DNA of 64,000 nucleotides, taken from NCBI RefSeq assembly GCF_040932005.1, contig NZ_CP162414.1, forward strand, positions 1,205,501-1,269,500, written 5' to 3'. The position numbers and the translations under genes were made by a program. Origin of the DNA: Aestuariibius sp. HNIBRBA575. GTDB lineage: Bacteria; Pseudomonadota; Alphaproteobacteria; Rhodobacterales; Rhodobacteraceae. The notes under the pieces are model-generated. The model was not told the origin of the DNA. It worked only from the letters and a program-made list of their open reading frames with translations, and made no database searches. Below are positions 18,110-27,862 of this stretch, one piece after another (the first letter of the stretch is position 1; every line of letters starts with the position of its first letter).

Positions 18110-20455
18110 TTAGCCCTGCGCGGCACGGGGTTCTTGACGAAACCGGATTTGGTCTGAAATCTGGAACCGACCATTGCGTACCTTTTCGATCCGACCCTGA
18201 CGCAACAAGACGCCGAACGACCGCAATTCGTCTTCGCGGGAATGTTCTGCCTCCATGGCGTTGCGCACTTTGCGCAGCAATTGCGGACGCGAGAAGTTTT
18301 CAGCGCCTTCAACATCAGACAGATAGGCCGCCGCCGCTTCGAGCATATCCTGCAAAGAATGCGCGCCAACGCTGTTGGCAAATTCCGCAAACCCGTTGGA
18401 TTCCTTGGACGATGTGTCCTGCTCCGTTGTCGATTGAACCCGACGCGGGCGGACTGGTTCAACCGGTTTTGACGGTGCTTCGGCGGGAACATCCACACGT
18501 TGCGACGCCACCAGTTTCAACGGAGCAGGGCGCGGACGTTCAGTCCGGGCTTGCAGACGACGGGCACGGCGAGGACGGACAACTTGGTCCAGATCGTCGC
18601 GAAATGCATTGGTCGCTTCACCGTTATCATCGGCTTTTTCACCCAATTGACGGGCCGCTTCTGTGGCAGCAACAGCCGCTTTCAGATGTGCGATGGCCTG
18701 ACGACGGCGATTGCCTTCTGGCTCTTTCATCTGGGCGTCTGCTTCGGACAGGATCCGGGAAACGGATGCTTCGTCATTCAGCGGGCTGTCCGTCAGAATG
18801 TTGCGGCGCGGGCTTTCTTCTACAGCTTCGTCGTCAACAGCTTCGACTTCAGCGGCGTCATCTGCGGATTGATCCTCAGCCACGGCGCTTTGCTCTGGTG
18901 TTTCTTCTGTTTGTGCCACTTCGATCGCATCGCTTTGATCGCCCTCGGCAGAAACATCCTGCGCTACAACATTTGCAATGGCCGCTGAAACATCAGCAGA
19001 TGCATCTTCTGCAGCGTCTTCGATGTCGGCGGCTTCAGAAACATCCTCAACCACGTCCTCAGCCACGTATTCAGCCACTTCGGGTGCCAATTCGCGTTCG
19101 ACTTCGGCCAACTCTTCCATCAGGGCGGCTTCTTCTTCGGCGGACAGGCTTGCCTTGTCGTCTGATGCGATCAGGTCGTCGAATTCCTCAGCGCCATCAA
19201 GCGCTGCGAGGCCTTCAAATTCAGACATGTCATCTTCGGGTGCGTTGTCTTCTTCGGTCGCATCAACAGGTGTGAGCCCAGCCAATACAGACGCAATCGC
19301 AGCAGACGAATTGGGTTCCGCTGTGTCGTCCGTGTCAGACTTTTTCATGCGCACAACGCGCGCTTGAACCCGAGCAGAGGACGGTTCATCGCTGGCATCT
19401 TCTACTGGGGCGGTGTTTTCTGCGGCATCTTGGGCCAGAACATTTGCCAATACAGCATCTTGGTCTGACGTATCGTCCTGTGCTGCTTCTGGCGCGTCTT
19501 CAACCGCTTCGTCCACGGTGTCAGATGCGGCTTCTACGATCTCTTCTTCGATCGTATCGACGGTTTCTGGCGCGGTCTCATCCTCTGCGGAGGTGTCTTG
19601 TGCGACAGTTTCAGGTTCGGACAGATCTTCGGTGAAAATGTCACCTGTTTGTGCCTCGTTGCGGCCAACAACTGCGCGGATACGCTGAAGTTTGGCAGCC
19701 ACGCTATCCGCATCTGTGTGTACAGGCGCAGCCGGAGCAGCCGCAGCTGGCTCTTGAATTTGCACCTCCGGATCAGACGCCGCGAGCAAAGCAGACGGAG
19801 TCACCTCCGCCTTTGCGTCCGATCCGGGGGCTGTGCCGACGTCAGAGTCCGTCATCTCTTGGCCGGTTTCAGTGTTCTGTGGAGTGCCGGAAACATCTTC
19901 GGCGAATTCATCCGCGGACCAATCGGGGGCCGAAATCACTGCGCTGACGGGCGCAATGGGGTCTGACCCATGGATTGGCGTGATATCTGCGGTTTCAACA
20001 CCCTCTGGCGCAGTTTCGGAAACCTTGCCAGAAACCTTGCCAGAAACCTTGACGGAGGTTTCTTCTTGGTCTGCGCGGGTGATTGTCGGACCCGGTTTGG
20101 GCGCGGTTTCTGTCACGGTCTCTGCCGTTGAACCTGCGTCAGGGGTGGCTGCCTGTTCATTGCTCAGACGGGCCTGTTCCCCACGCATCACAGCATCCGC
20201 CGCAGCGGGGCGCAGCACAATGCCGCTTGCCTCGGTGCGTGCTTCGACGCGGCGCGTGATTTCACGTTCGGCGATCCGCGACAGCATTTCTGCGTCCGGT
20301 GTCGGTGGTTCAGCGCCGAAGTAACGGTCATCGGCTGCTAAATCGCGGAAATACTCCGCAATTGATTTCATTGTCCCAAAAGATTCATCGAATCCTTCGA
20401 GCGTGCACGAGAATGTGCCATATGAAACGGTGAGAATCTTATTTGATCCAACCAT
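18110..20455 (-). CDS. large acidic, mostly disordered protein conserved in roseobacters
   Basis: A 781-residue protein of unknown function. It has three parts: an N-terminal folded segment (residues 1-75, MVGSNKILTVSYGTFSCTLE and DSFGTMKSIAEYFRDLAADDRYFG-like text) that I recall as strongly conserved in Rhodobacteraceae; a long central stretch (about 85-640) dominated by Ala, Glu, Asp, Ser and Thr with no hydrophobic core; and a C-terminal helical, winged-helix-like segment (about 680-781) containing LQDMLEAAAAYL, RPQLLRKVRNAME and RIEKVRNGRFQI. No signal or membrane segment. Some databases may call it CheA-like; no kinase motif is visible. Confidence 0.8.
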   Translation of the reverse strand: MVGSNKILTVSYGTFSCTLEGFDESFGTMKSIAEYFRDLAADDRYFGAEPPTPDAEMLSRIAEREITRRVEARTEASGIVLRPAAADAVMRGEQARLSNEQAATPDAGSTAETVTETAPKPGPTITRADQEETSVKVSGKVSGKVSETAPEGVETADITPIHGSDPIAPVSAVISAPDWSADEFAEDVSGTPQNTETGQEMTDSDVGTAPGSDAKAEVTPSALLAASDPEVQIQEPAAAAPAAPVHTDADSVAAKLQRIRAVVGRNEAQTGDIFTEDLSEPETVAQDTSAEDETAPETVDTIEEEIVEAASDTVDEAVEDAPEAAQDDTSDQDAVLANVLAQDAAENTAPVEDASDEPSSARVQARVVRMKKSDTDDTAEPNSSAAIASVLAGLTPVDATEEDNAPEDDMSEFEGLAALDGAEEFDDLIASDDKASLSAEEEAALMEELAEVERELAPEVAEYVAEDVVEDVSEAADIEDAAEDASADVSAAIANVVAQDVSAEGDQSDAIEVAQTEETPEQSAVAEDQSADDAAEVEAVDDEAVEESPRRNILTDSPLNDEASVSRILSEADAQMKEPEGNRRRQAIAHLKAAVAATEAARQLGEKADDNGEATNAFRDDLDQVVRPRRARRLQARTERPRPAPLKLVASQRVDVPAEAPSKPVEPVRPRRVQSTTEQDTSSKESNGFAEFANSVGAHSLQDMLEAAAAYLSDVEGAENFSRPQLLRKVRNAMEAEHSREDELRSFGVLLRQGRIEKVRNGRFQISDQIRFRQEPRAAQG
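20019..20054. repeat. three 12-bp in-frame tandem units in the acidic gene
   Basis: GAAACCTTGCCA occurs at 20019-20030 and 20031-20042, with a third copy GAAACCTTGACG at 20043-20054. In the leftward reading it encodes VSGK repeated units in the disordered region, so copy number could vary without a frameshift. Confidence 0.8.
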
Positions 20456-20595
20456 GTACTTGCTCGCTTTCTCTCATACCCAGCAACGTTCGGTTTACCA
20501 TGGATTGGTTCCAAAACCGGAACAAGAACGGGTAAAAGGCGGTATTATTTCGTGTCAACTTTAAGGCATGTTTCCAAAACAGAGGGTAATCGCAG

Positions 20596-21288
20596 GTGAA
20601 GTCTATCATTGTCTCTTCCGAATCGCCGATCACACTTGTTGGTGGTGCGCGATTGAACCCGGATGATGTAAACGAGGTCTTAAGTCTTGCGCCTTTGTTG
20701 GTGGCCGCGGATGGGGGCGCGGCATCGGCGTTAACGCTTGGGCATTTGCCAGAGGCGGTGATTGGCGACATGGACAGCCTGCCAGATGACGCCGCACAGG
20801 CCCTATCGGGGCGCATTCACTGTATATCAGAGCAAGATAGCACAGATTTCGACAAAGCGCTGCGGTCGATCGATGCACCATTGGTGGTCGCGCTGGGATT
20901 CGCGGGCGGACGGTTTGATCATGAATTGGCGGTGATGAATACGTTGGTTCGTCGCGCGGATCGTGCCTGCATTGTTGTTGGCGCGGAAACATTGGTGTTT
21001 GTGGCTCCACCCAAATTGCGATTGGACCTTTCTGCTGGGTCGTTGGTGTCGTTGTTTCCAATGGCTGAGGTGCGTGCCAATGCGACCGGGTTACAATGGC
21101 CGGTTGAGGATTTGGATTTGGCCCCCGATGGACGTGTCGGCACATCCAATGCCGCCACGGGCCCTGTCGATCTGAGCGTCGATACCCCATCGCTCTTGGT
21201 GATCCTGCCCCGATCCGCGTTGCGGGTGGCGATTATGGGGCTGTTGGCACAGCGGGGCGGCGCGCAATGGCCCGTTCGCGCAGAATAA
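20596..21288 (+). CDS. thiN: thiamine pyrophosphokinase
   Basis: Transfers pyrophosphate from ATP to thiamine to give the cofactor TPP. The 230-residue protein has the family motifs: LLVAADGGA (about 35-42), VIGDMDSLP with Asp58 and Asp60, DSTDFDKAL (81-89) and GFAGGRFDHELA. The GTG at 20596 follows AGAGGG at 9 bases. It stands alone, divergent from the acidic-protein gene, and its 3' end overlaps the opposing DMT transporter gene by 56 bp. Confidence 0.9.
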   Translation: MKSIIVSSESPITLVGGARLNPDDVNEVLSLAPLLVAADGGAASALTLGHLPEAVIGDMDSLPDDAAQALSGRIHCISEQDSTDFDKALRSIDAPLVVALGFAGGRFDHELAVMNTLVRRADRACIVVGAETLVFVAPPKLRLDLSAGSLVSLFPMAEVRANATGLQWPVEDLDLAPDGRVGTSNAATGPVDLSVDTPSLLVILPRSALRVAIMGLLAQRGGAQWPVRAE

Positions 21289-22117
21289 TATAAATCCCGG
21301 CGCCAACTGTAATGACAATCCCCAACGCAGCCAGGCCATTGGGCAAATCTGAAAAGAACACCCAACCCACCAGCGCGCTGATCGGGATTTCCAGATATTG
21401 CATCGGCGCCAACGTAGAGGCCGGGGCATAACGCAGCGACCAGCTCATGGCCAAATGCCCCAACGTGCCCAGCAATCCCAATACCAACAAATGCCACATA
21501 AATGAGGTATCCGGTATTGCATCGGGGGTCATCCAAACCAGCGGGATCAAAATGGGCAGACCGTATAATCCGGTCAAAGCCTGCAATGCGATGGGATCAA
21601 CCTCTTTGGCAATCTGGCGGGTGATCATCATGAACAAGGCAAAAATCACCGCCACGCAAAGGGGCAACAGCGCCGGCAGACCCACTTGAGCAAAGTTGGG
21701 CTGAATGACCAACAACGTTCCAATGAAACCAACCCCACAAGCCCCCAATCGCTGTGGGCCGATCTCTTCTCCTAAAACGTATTTCCCCAGCAACAACATC
21801 AGGAACGGCATAACAAAGGCGATGGCCACCGCATCGGCAATAGGCAAATAGCGCAGAGACAGAAACATCGCGCCAATGCCGCCAATTTGCAAAATGGACC
21901 GCGCAATGATCAGCCTGTTCAGCCGCCAATCCACGCGCAATTGCGACCACCGCATCGGGGTGAGGATTGCCGCCTGCACCGCAAACCGGGTGAGGATTAA
22001 CGTGCTCAGGGCAACATACGGCCCAAGATATTTGGCCATCCCGTCGCCCATTGGGGCAAACAGGCAAAACAGCAGCATCAAACCAATGCCAAGAAGGGGG
22101 CGATCATTGTGTGTCAT
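21233..22117 (-). CDS. DMT-superfamily (EamA) transporter
   Basis: A 294-residue inner-membrane protein with about ten helices in two EamA repeats (LGIGLMLLFCLFAPMGDGMAKYL in the first, VIFALFMMITRQIA opening the second). Members export or import amino acids and other small metabolites; the substrate is unknown. Its stop lies inside the thiN coding region, a 56-bp tail-to-tail overlap. Confidence 0.85.
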   Translation of the reverse strand: MTHNDRPLLGIGLMLLFCLFAPMGDGMAKYLGPYVALSTLILTRFAVQAAILTPMRWSQLRVDWRLNRLIIARSILQIGGIGAMFLSLRYLPIADAVAIAFVMPFLMLLLGKYVLGEEIGPQRLGACGVGFIGTLLVIQPNFAQVGLPALLPLCVAVIFALFMMITRQIAKEVDPIALQALTGLYGLPILIPLVWMTPDAIPDTSFMWHLLVLGLLGTLGHLAMSWSLRYAPASTLAPMQYLEIPISALVGWVFFSDLPNGLAALGIVITVGAGIYIILRERAIARRPAVPTAP

Positions 22118-22196
22118 CGCGCAACCCTACTGGCCAATACCGCCGACACAAGCCCAGATCGCCGTTATGTTTTTGTGGGCTGAAAACCGCAGATAA

Positions 22197-23570
22197 TCAG
22201 CAATTTGGCACATTCACTGCCAAGCCGCCCAAGGCGGTTTCTTTGTATTTCTCGCTCATGTCTTCTCCGGTCTGGCGCATGGTTTCAATGGCGGCATCCA
22301 GTGGCACCAAATGGGTGCCATCGCCGCGCAACGACAGCGACGCGGCGGATACCGCTTTGATTGCACCCAGCCCGTTGCGTTCGATGCAAGGAACCTGAAC
22401 CAGCCCACGCACCGGATCACACGTCATGCCTAGATGATGTTCCAGCGCAATTTCGGCAGCGTTTTCCACTTGGGCCACGCTGCCGCCCATCACCGCACAT
22501 AATCCGGCCGCTGCCATGGCGCTGGCAGATCCGACTTCGGCCTGACAGCCGCATTCCGCACCGGAAATTGACGCGTTATATTTGATCAACCCGCCAATGG
22601 CCGCCGCCGTCAGCAGGAATTCGGGCACTTTGGACGCAACTGCTCCGGGCACATGATCCAGCCAATACCGGATCACCGCAGGCACAACGCCCGCCGCCCC
22701 ATTGGTCGGAGCCGTGACAACCTGCCCCCCGGCGGCGTTTTCTTCGTTCACCGCCATCGCATAGGTCGACATCCAATCGTTGATGGTGTGGGGGGCGGAT
22801 AGGTTCAGGCCGCGCTCTGCCTCAAGCGCGTCATGGATGCCCTTGGCGCGGCGTTTCACATTCAGCCCACCGGGCAGAATGCCATCCGAAACCAGCCCGC
22901 GATCAATACAGGCATTCATCACCTGCCAAATCCGCGCCAGCCCCGCATCCAAATCCGCCCCCGGCATGCGCGCCAATTCATTGGCACGTTTCATCTGCGC
23001 GATGGATTTGCCTGACTTAGCCGCCATGTCCAACATTTCGGCTGCGGTGTGAAACGGAAACGGGATAGTGGGGCCGTGATCCACGTCTTCGCCCTGCGCC
23101 AGTTCCTCTTGGGTCAGAACGAACCCGCCGCCGATCGAAAAATAAGTCTGGGTGACGATTTCATCGCCTTGGGCATCCAGCCCGTGCAGGATCATCCCAT
23201 TGGCATGACCGGGCAGGGCGGGGCCGTAGTCAAAAATCACGTCCTCTTTGGGGTGAAAGGCCAGCTGTTCCAGCCCGTCGGGGGTGACATGGTGGTCCGC
23301 GGCCAATCGCGCCAGTTCGGCTTCGGCTTTGTCGTGGTCATAGGTGTCGGGCAGAAACCCGGACAGACCCAAAATCGTGGCGCGATCCGTGGCATGGCCC
23401 ACCCCGGTAAAGGCCAGCGACCCATATAACGTCGCCCTGACGCCATAAACCCGAAACGGCTGTGCACGCAGATGATCCAGAAACCGGGCTGCCGCAACCA
23501 TTGGACCCATCGTGTGGGATGATGACGGGCCGACGCCCACTTTGAACATGTCGAAAACCGATAGAAACAT
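22197..23570 (-). CDS. sdaA: L-serine ammonia-lyase (iron-sulfur type)
   Basis: Deaminates serine to pyruvate. The 457-residue protein is the single-chain form: an N-terminal beta domain ([24 protein letters not shown]) and a C-terminal alpha domain with cysteines that bind the 4Fe-4S cluster in [13 protein letters not shown] and [13 protein letters not shown]. The start at 23570 is the family start and overlaps the stop of the glutathione transferase gene as TGATG, so translation is coupled. Longer readings upstream belong to another frame of that gene. Confidence 0.95.
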   Translation of the reverse strand: MFLSVFDMFKVGVGPSSSHTMGPMVAAARFLDHLRAQPFRVYGVRATLYGSLAFTGVGHATDRATILGLSGFLPDTYDHDKAEAELARLAADHHVTPDGLEQLAFHPKEDVIFDYGPALPGHANGMILHGLDAQGDEIVTQTYFSIGGGFVLTQEELAQGEDVDHGPTIPFPFHTAAEMLDMAAKSGKSIAQMKRANELARMPGADLDAGLARIWQVMNACIDRGLVSDGILPGGLNVKRRAKGIHDALEAERGLNLSAPHTINDWMSTYAMAVNEENAAGGQVVTAPTNGAAGVVPAVIRYWLDHVPGAVASKVPEFLLTAAAIGGLIKYNASISGAECGCQAEVGSASAMAAAGLCAVMGGSVAQVENAAEIALEHHLGMTCDPVRGLVQVPCIERNGLGAIKAVSAASLSLRGDGTHLVPLDAAIETMRQTGEDMSEKYKETALGGLAVNVPNC

Positions 23571-24262
23571 CAGGTTGGGCTTCCTTCTGGGGGACTGCAA
23601 TAGGTGGGGTTGGTGAATATCGTGAGGCCTAAGCCCTCGGCTTGGGCGGTGATCAATGCGCTGGGCCGGGTTTGCAATCTGGCGGCCAGATCGGCCAGAG
23701 CCGGATAATCCGTCAGCGTAAACCACATCGTCTGGCCTTTGGGATAAATCGCCATCCACCGCAAACAGGCGCAGATATAGACATCCAGCACGGATGGGTG
23801 TTCGCCGCCAAACCACTCCGGTTTCTGAGCGGCCAACCCATCGAGCGTTTTCAAATGGTCGCGCAACGCGGATTGCATCTGGTTGCGCAATGGATCTGTG
23901 GCCGCCGGACCTGCGTATTTTTCTGGATAAAACAGCATCCGCAGCCCCGCATGCAGGGTGTTTGAGTTAAAAAACAACCATTTCAGAAAATTGGCCCGCT
24001 CTGGTGATCCCGATTGAGGGGCCATTTGACCGTGGGTTTCCGAAAGCCACAATAAAATCGCCCCGGTTTCGAAAATCGGACCTGACGGGGTTTCCAGAAC
24101 CGGGATCAACCCATTGGGATTGAGCATTCTATAATTGGGAGAATTCTGTGCATTCTGGCGGCGATCGACCAATGTGACGTCAAACGGGACCTTCATTTCC
24201 AGCAGGACCATTCGAATGATCAGCGACGCATTGTCCGGCGCATAATGAAGTCGATAGGTCAT
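23570..24262 (-). CDS. glutathione S-transferase family protein
   Basis: A 230-residue protein with an N-terminal thioredoxin-like GST domain (YRLHYAPDNASLIIRMVLLEMKV; NPNGLIPVLETPSGPIFETGAILLWL, the cis-Pro and glutathione-contact region) and an all-helical C-terminal domain with PSVLDVYICACLRWM. The substrate is unknown. The start at 24262 follows a GGGGG-rich site. First gene of the two-gene unit with sdaA. Confidence 0.85.
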   Translation of the reverse strand: MTYRLHYAPDNASLIIRMVLLEMKVPFDVTLVDRRQNAQNSPNYRMLNPNGLIPVLETPSGPIFETGAILLWLSETHGQMAPQSGSPERANFLKWLFFNSNTLHAGLRMLFYPEKYAGPAATDPLRNQMQSALRDHLKTLDGLAAQKPEWFGGEHPSVLDVYICACLRWMAIYPKGQTMWFTLTDYPALADLAARLQTRPSALITAQAEGLGLTIFTNPTYCSPPEGSPT

Positions 24263-24723
24263 GGAAACCCCCAGAAAGAAGCGAAAAGCTGTCCTTTTGC
24301 CATTGCTTAAAGGCAGATGCAGAATCAAAGAGTGTCAAAAGCGACGTTTCCTATCGGAAACACGTAGCGGCAGGTTTAGCAAGGTCATAAAGCCGGATGA
24401 AAAGCAGAAAAAGCCGGGATTTATGGCCCGTCTGACAGCGGCGGGATCGATGGCCGCGGGCGATGTTCTATTGGGGGTAGCAGACTGGACGATAAGAAAA
24501 ATAAGGGGTTTTGGTCCATATAGGTTGACCTGTTTTAGATCATCAGGCCCGGTTCAGTGCCTTTTGGTTCACTTGATCGGATATGGCAAATGTTTCAATA
24601 TTGACCACATGGCCGCCTGTTTCGGGGGGCCGATTTTGAAAGTTGGACGCCGATTTATGGTAAAGACTAACTAAAGATACATCATTGATTGCTGTCCAAC
24701 CGAATTATTTTGGGGGGATTACG
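24263..24723. other. 461-bp intergenic region without a convincing gene
   Basis: It contains the promoter side of the glutathione transferase gene (left) and of the VPLPA-CTERM gene (right). A rightward open frame from 24261 to 24674 has Lys/Arg-rich, non-domain-like content and no ribosome site, so I do not call it. Near the right end, TTATGGTAAA (24655-24664) resembles a sequence found upstream of the two other VPLPA-CTERM genes. No terminator hairpin or tRNA is visible. Confidence 0.5.
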
Positions 24724-25419
24724 ATGCATAAGTTTCTGACGATTTTAACTGGTTTTTTGTCATTCATAATGGTGGCGGCGGCGCCTGCGAACGCCACGGT
24801 CATAGAAACCACTTTTGGCACGTTCCCGGGGGGGATCACGTTTAGCTCTAGTGGCGTAGGTGCGGCGACAGGGGTTCGGACATGGAACCTTCCGGCCACC
24901 GATCCGTCGCAGTTTGACCAGGCTTGGTTTACGTTTGACCCGATTGCGTCGGGCATGGACGGTCGGACCAGCCCATTGTCGCTGGCGTCAGGTCTGGGAA
25001 CCAGCACCGCCGTCTGGACCGGGCTTGGGAATTGGCATCGTTTTGATGGGATTCATGCCATTGAAACCCGGTTCACGGCCTTCATTTCAACGGGCCAAAA
25101 CTGGATTGACCCAAGCACGATTGGGCTGATCGGTGTTGGCAGCCCTCAAACCGTGGCTGAAATGGGCGGGCCATTTACGGTCAATTTCTCATTTGAGGCA
25201 CGGCTTGCCTCTGGGGGCGCATGGATGTCGCATCTGGCGCTTTATGACAGTGTTAACAATTGCGGTCCCAGCTGTTCTGGCGATGCGATTACCAGCGCCA
25301 GCACACGGTATTTTCATACCGAACTGCCAGCCGTTCCGGTGCCCGCTGGCCTGCCATTGATGGCGGGGGGACTGGCGTTGTTTGGGTTTGTTGGTATGCG
25401 TCGCAAACGCATGTCCTGA
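24724..25419 (+). CDS. VPLPA-CTERM sorting-domain surface protein
   Basis: A 231-residue exported protein: signal peptide (MHKFLTILTGFLSFIMVAAAPANA), an all-beta-looking body rich in Gly/Ser/Thr, and a C-terminal tripartite sorting signal with the motif AVPVPAGLPLMAGG, a hydrophobic helix and the basic end RRKRMS. Such tails are recognised by an exosortase in Gram-negatives; the cognate one for VPLPA signals (XrtD type) is not in this window. GGGGGG lies 6 bases before the ATG. The ligand or role of the body is unknown. Confidence 0.88.
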   Translation: MHKFLTILTGFLSFIMVAAAPANATVIETTFGTFPGGITFSSSGVGAATGVRTWNLPATDPSQFDQAWFTFDPIASGMDGRTSPLSLASGLGTSTAVWTGLGNWHRFDGIHAIETRFTAFISTGQNWIDPSTIGLIGVGSPQTVAEMGGPFTVNFSFEARLASGGAWMSHLALYDSVNNCGPSCSGDAITSASTRYFHTELPAVPVPAGLPLMAGGLALFGFVGMRRKRMS

Positions 25420-25440
25420 GTGCAGCCACATCAAAAAAAC

Positions 25441-25468
25441 AAAGAGCGGTCTATTGTGCCGCTCTTTT
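25441..25468 (+). terminator. intrinsic terminator after the VPLPA-CTERM gene
   Basis: AAAGAGCGG (25441-25449) pairs with CCGCTCTTT (25459-25467), preceded by an A run and followed by T. Confidence 0.85.
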
Positions 25469-25602
25469 GCGTTTGTTCATAGATAAAGTGTCATTGGATA
25501 TCGATGAAACTTTTGCCAATGCCCCTCGTAGAATAGTGCGAACCTGTTATAACCCCCGCAACGCAGGACACGCGAAACAACACAAGACCAAGGAGCTGCC
25601 CC

Positions 25603-26391
25603 ATGTCCGGAGAATTGTCCCCCATCGACAAGGCGAAATTTGCTGCTGCCAAACGGGCTGCAGAATATGTCGAAGACGGTATGAAAGTGGGGTTGGGCAC
25701 CGGGTCCACGGCGGCTTGGCTGGTGAAATGTCTGGGTGAAATGGTGCGCGACCAAGGGTTGCGGATCAAAGGCGTGCCTACGTCAACCCGCACCGCCGAT
25801 CTGGCCCGCGAAGTCGGGATCGAAGTGATCAGCCTGGATGAGGCACGTTGGTTGGATCTGACCATTGATGGCGCGGATGAATTTGATGCCAACCTCAACC
25901 TGATCAAAGGCGGCGGTGGTGCGCATTTGCAGGAAAAAGTTGTGGCCACGGCCAGCGATCAGATGGTGGTGATCACCGATGCCAGCAAACAGGTTGAAAC
26001 GCTGGGCGCATTCCCATTGCCCGTCGAAGTGATCCCCTTTGGCTGGCAGACCACCAAAACGCTGGTCGAAGAAACATTGATTGGCATGGATGTTCTGGGC
26101 CGCACGACATCGCTGCGTATGAATGGTGACGTGCCGTTCATCACCGACGAAGGCAACCACATTCTGGACCTGCATCTAAACCGGATTGGCAATGCCCGCC
26201 AACTAAGTCTGGTGCTGAACCAGATCCCCGGCATTGTCGAAAACGGTCTGTTTATCGATATTTGTGACGCAGTTGTGATCGGCCATGGGGATGGCAAGGT
26301 TGAGGTGCGCGACATTAATGAGGGAACTGTTGAGGAATCCAAAGTAGACTTCCTCGAGAATGATAACCTCTTTAGCGACATTGCGGATTAA
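25603..26391 (+). CDS. rpiA: ribose-5-phosphate isomerase A
   Basis: Interconverts ribose-5-phosphate and ribulose-5-phosphate in the pentose phosphate pathway. Family motifs are intact: VGLGTGSTAAW (phosphate binding), DLTIDGADEFD and IKGGGGAHLQEKVVA with the catalytic Asp and Glu. The length of 262 residues is typical for alphaproteobacteria. CAAGGAGC is the ribosome site. It is followed after 3 bp by gor, so the two are co-translated; both feed on NADPH/pentose phosphate metabolism. Confidence 0.97.
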   Translation: MSGELSPIDKAKFAAAKRAAEYVEDGMKVGLGTGSTAAWLVKCLGEMVRDQGLRIKGVPTSTRTADLAREVGIEVISLDEARWLDLTIDGADEFDANLNLIKGGGGAHLQEKVVATASDQMVVITDASKQVETLGAFPLPVEVIPFGWQTTKTLVEETLIGMDVLGRTTSLRMNGDVPFITDEGNHILDLHLNRIGNARQLSLVLNQIPGIVENGLFIDICDAVVIGHGDGKVEVRDINEGTVEESKVDFLENDNLFSDIAD

Positions 26392-26394
26392 TAC

Positions 26395-27783
26395 ATGACC
26401 TATGATTTTGACCTTTTTGTAATTGGTGGTGGTTCTGGCGGCGTGCGCGCGGGCCGGGTGGCGGCATCCCAAGGCGCCAAAGTGGCACTGGCCGAAGAAT
26501 ACCGTCTGGGCGGCACCTGTGTGATCCGGGGCTGCGTGCCGAAAAAACTGATGGTGTTTGCGTCCGAATATCCCGGTTTCGCCGAAGAAGCCCGCGCCTA
26601 TGGCTGGGACATGCAGATCGGTGACTTTAACTGGGGCGGGTTTCGCTCCAAATTACACGCCGAACTGGACCGCCTAGAAGGCATCTATGGACGTCTGCTG
26701 GACAATTCAGGCGTGACGTTTTTTGACAGCCGCGCTGAAGTGGTGGATGCCCATTCTGTCCGTCTGGCCGATGGCAAAGTGATCAGCGCCAAACATATCC
26801 TGATTGCGACAGGTGGAACGCCGACGGTTCCCGAATTCAAAGGGTCCGAACTGGCGATCACATCCAACGAAATTTTTCAGATGACACGGCTGCCCAAAAA
26901 GGTGCTGATCGTGGGCGGTGGTTATATCGCGTCAGAATTTGCCTGTATCCTGAACGGGTTAGGTGTCGAAGTTACGCAGTTTTATCGCGGTGCGCAAATC
27001 CTGCGCGGCTTTGACGAAGAGGCCCGCGGCCTGATCGCCACCCATATGCAGGAAAACGGCATCGATCTGCGGCTGGGCGTCAATGTGACCAGCATGGAGC
27101 GGGTTGGCGAACATGATATTCTGCCACCTGAATACGGTACTCATGGTCCGATCAAAGTGTGCAATACAGATGGCGCAGACGACGTTTACGATCTGGTCAT
27201 GTATGCCACGGGTCGCGCGCCAAATATCACAGGTCTGGGGCTAGAGGATGCGGGCGTGGCCGTGGAACGCGGCGCTATTAAGGTCGACGCCTATTCCCAA
27301 ACCAGCGTGCCGTCGATCTATGCGATTGGCGATGTCACCAACCGGGTGAACCTGACACCAGTTGCGATCCGCGAAGGCATGGCCTTTGTTGAAACGGTGT
27401 TTAACGGCAACCCTACGCCTGTGGATCACGATCTGATCCCATCGGCCGTGTTCACACAGCCGGAATTTGGCACTGTTGGCCTGTCCGAAGAAGACGCCGC
27501 CGATCTCGAACCGATCGAGGTTTACGCCACATCATTCCGTCCTATGCAAACCATGTTTGCCGACAAAGCGGACAAAGTGCTGATGAAACTGATCGTCAGC
27601 AAAGCCACCCGCAAGGTTCTGGGCTGTCACATTGTGGCGCCAGCGGCGGGTGAATTGATCCAATTGGCCGGAATTGCAGTAAAAATGGGCGCAACCAAAG
27701 AAGATTTCGATCGCACGGTTGCAGTTCATCCCACCATGTCCGAAGAATTGGTCACAATGAAGGAACCGGTACGGTCAACTTGA
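26395..27783 (+). CDS. gor: glutathione-disulfide reductase
   Basis: FAD flavoenzyme that reduces glutathione disulfide with NADPH. The 462-residue protein has FAD-binding GGGSGGVRAGR, the redox-active pair Cys42/Cys47 in GGTCVIRGCVPKK, the NAD(P)-binding VGGGYIASEFA, the second FAD motif YAIGDVTNR and the C-terminal catalytic HPTMSEE. It is the second gene of the rpiA-gor unit. Confidence 0.96.
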   Translation: MTYDFDLFVIGGGSGGVRAGRVAASQGAKVALAEEYRLGGTCVIRGCVPKKLMVFASEYPGFAEEARAYGWDMQIGDFNWGGFRSKLHAELDRLEGIYGRLLDNSGVTFFDSRAEVVDAHSVRLADGKVISAKHILIATGGTPTVPEFKGSELAITSNEIFQMTRLPKKVLIVGGGYIASEFACILNGLGVEVTQFYRGAQILRGFDEEARGLIATHMQENGIDLRLGVNVTSMERVGEHDILPPEYGTHGPIKVCNTDGADDVYDLVMYATGRAPNITGLGLEDAGVAVERGAIKVDAYSQTSVPSIYAIGDVTNRVNLTPVAIREGMAFVETVFNGNPTPVDHDLIPSAVFTQPEFGTVGLSEEDAADLEPIEVYATSFRPMQTMFADKADKVLMKLIVSKATRKVLGCHIVAPAAGELIQLAGIAVKMGATKEDFDRTVAVHPTMSEELVTMKEPVRST

Positions 27784-27787
27784 AGCG

Positions 27788-27810
27788 ACTTGATTTTGTA
27801 GAAATCAGGT
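27788..27810 (+). other. weak hairpin after gor
   Basis: ACTTGATTT (27788-27796) pairs with AAATCAGGT (27802-27810) through nine pairs including one G-U. It lacks a T tract, so it may stabilise the gor message rather than end it. Confidence 0.35.
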
Positions 27811-27862
27811 ACACATTCATGTGAAGGGCCCGTTTTGGGCGCAGACGAGGAAGAATAGCCAG

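Noticed and set aside
18412..19275. Rightward 287-codon open frame over the acidic gene
   Set aside because: Arg/Leu/Pro-rich shadow produced by the repetitive acidic codons on the other strand.
24261..24674. Rightward 137-codon open frame before the VPLPA-CTERM gene
   Set aside because: Composition is not protein-like, there is no ribosome site, and it overlaps the start region of the glutathione transferase gene.
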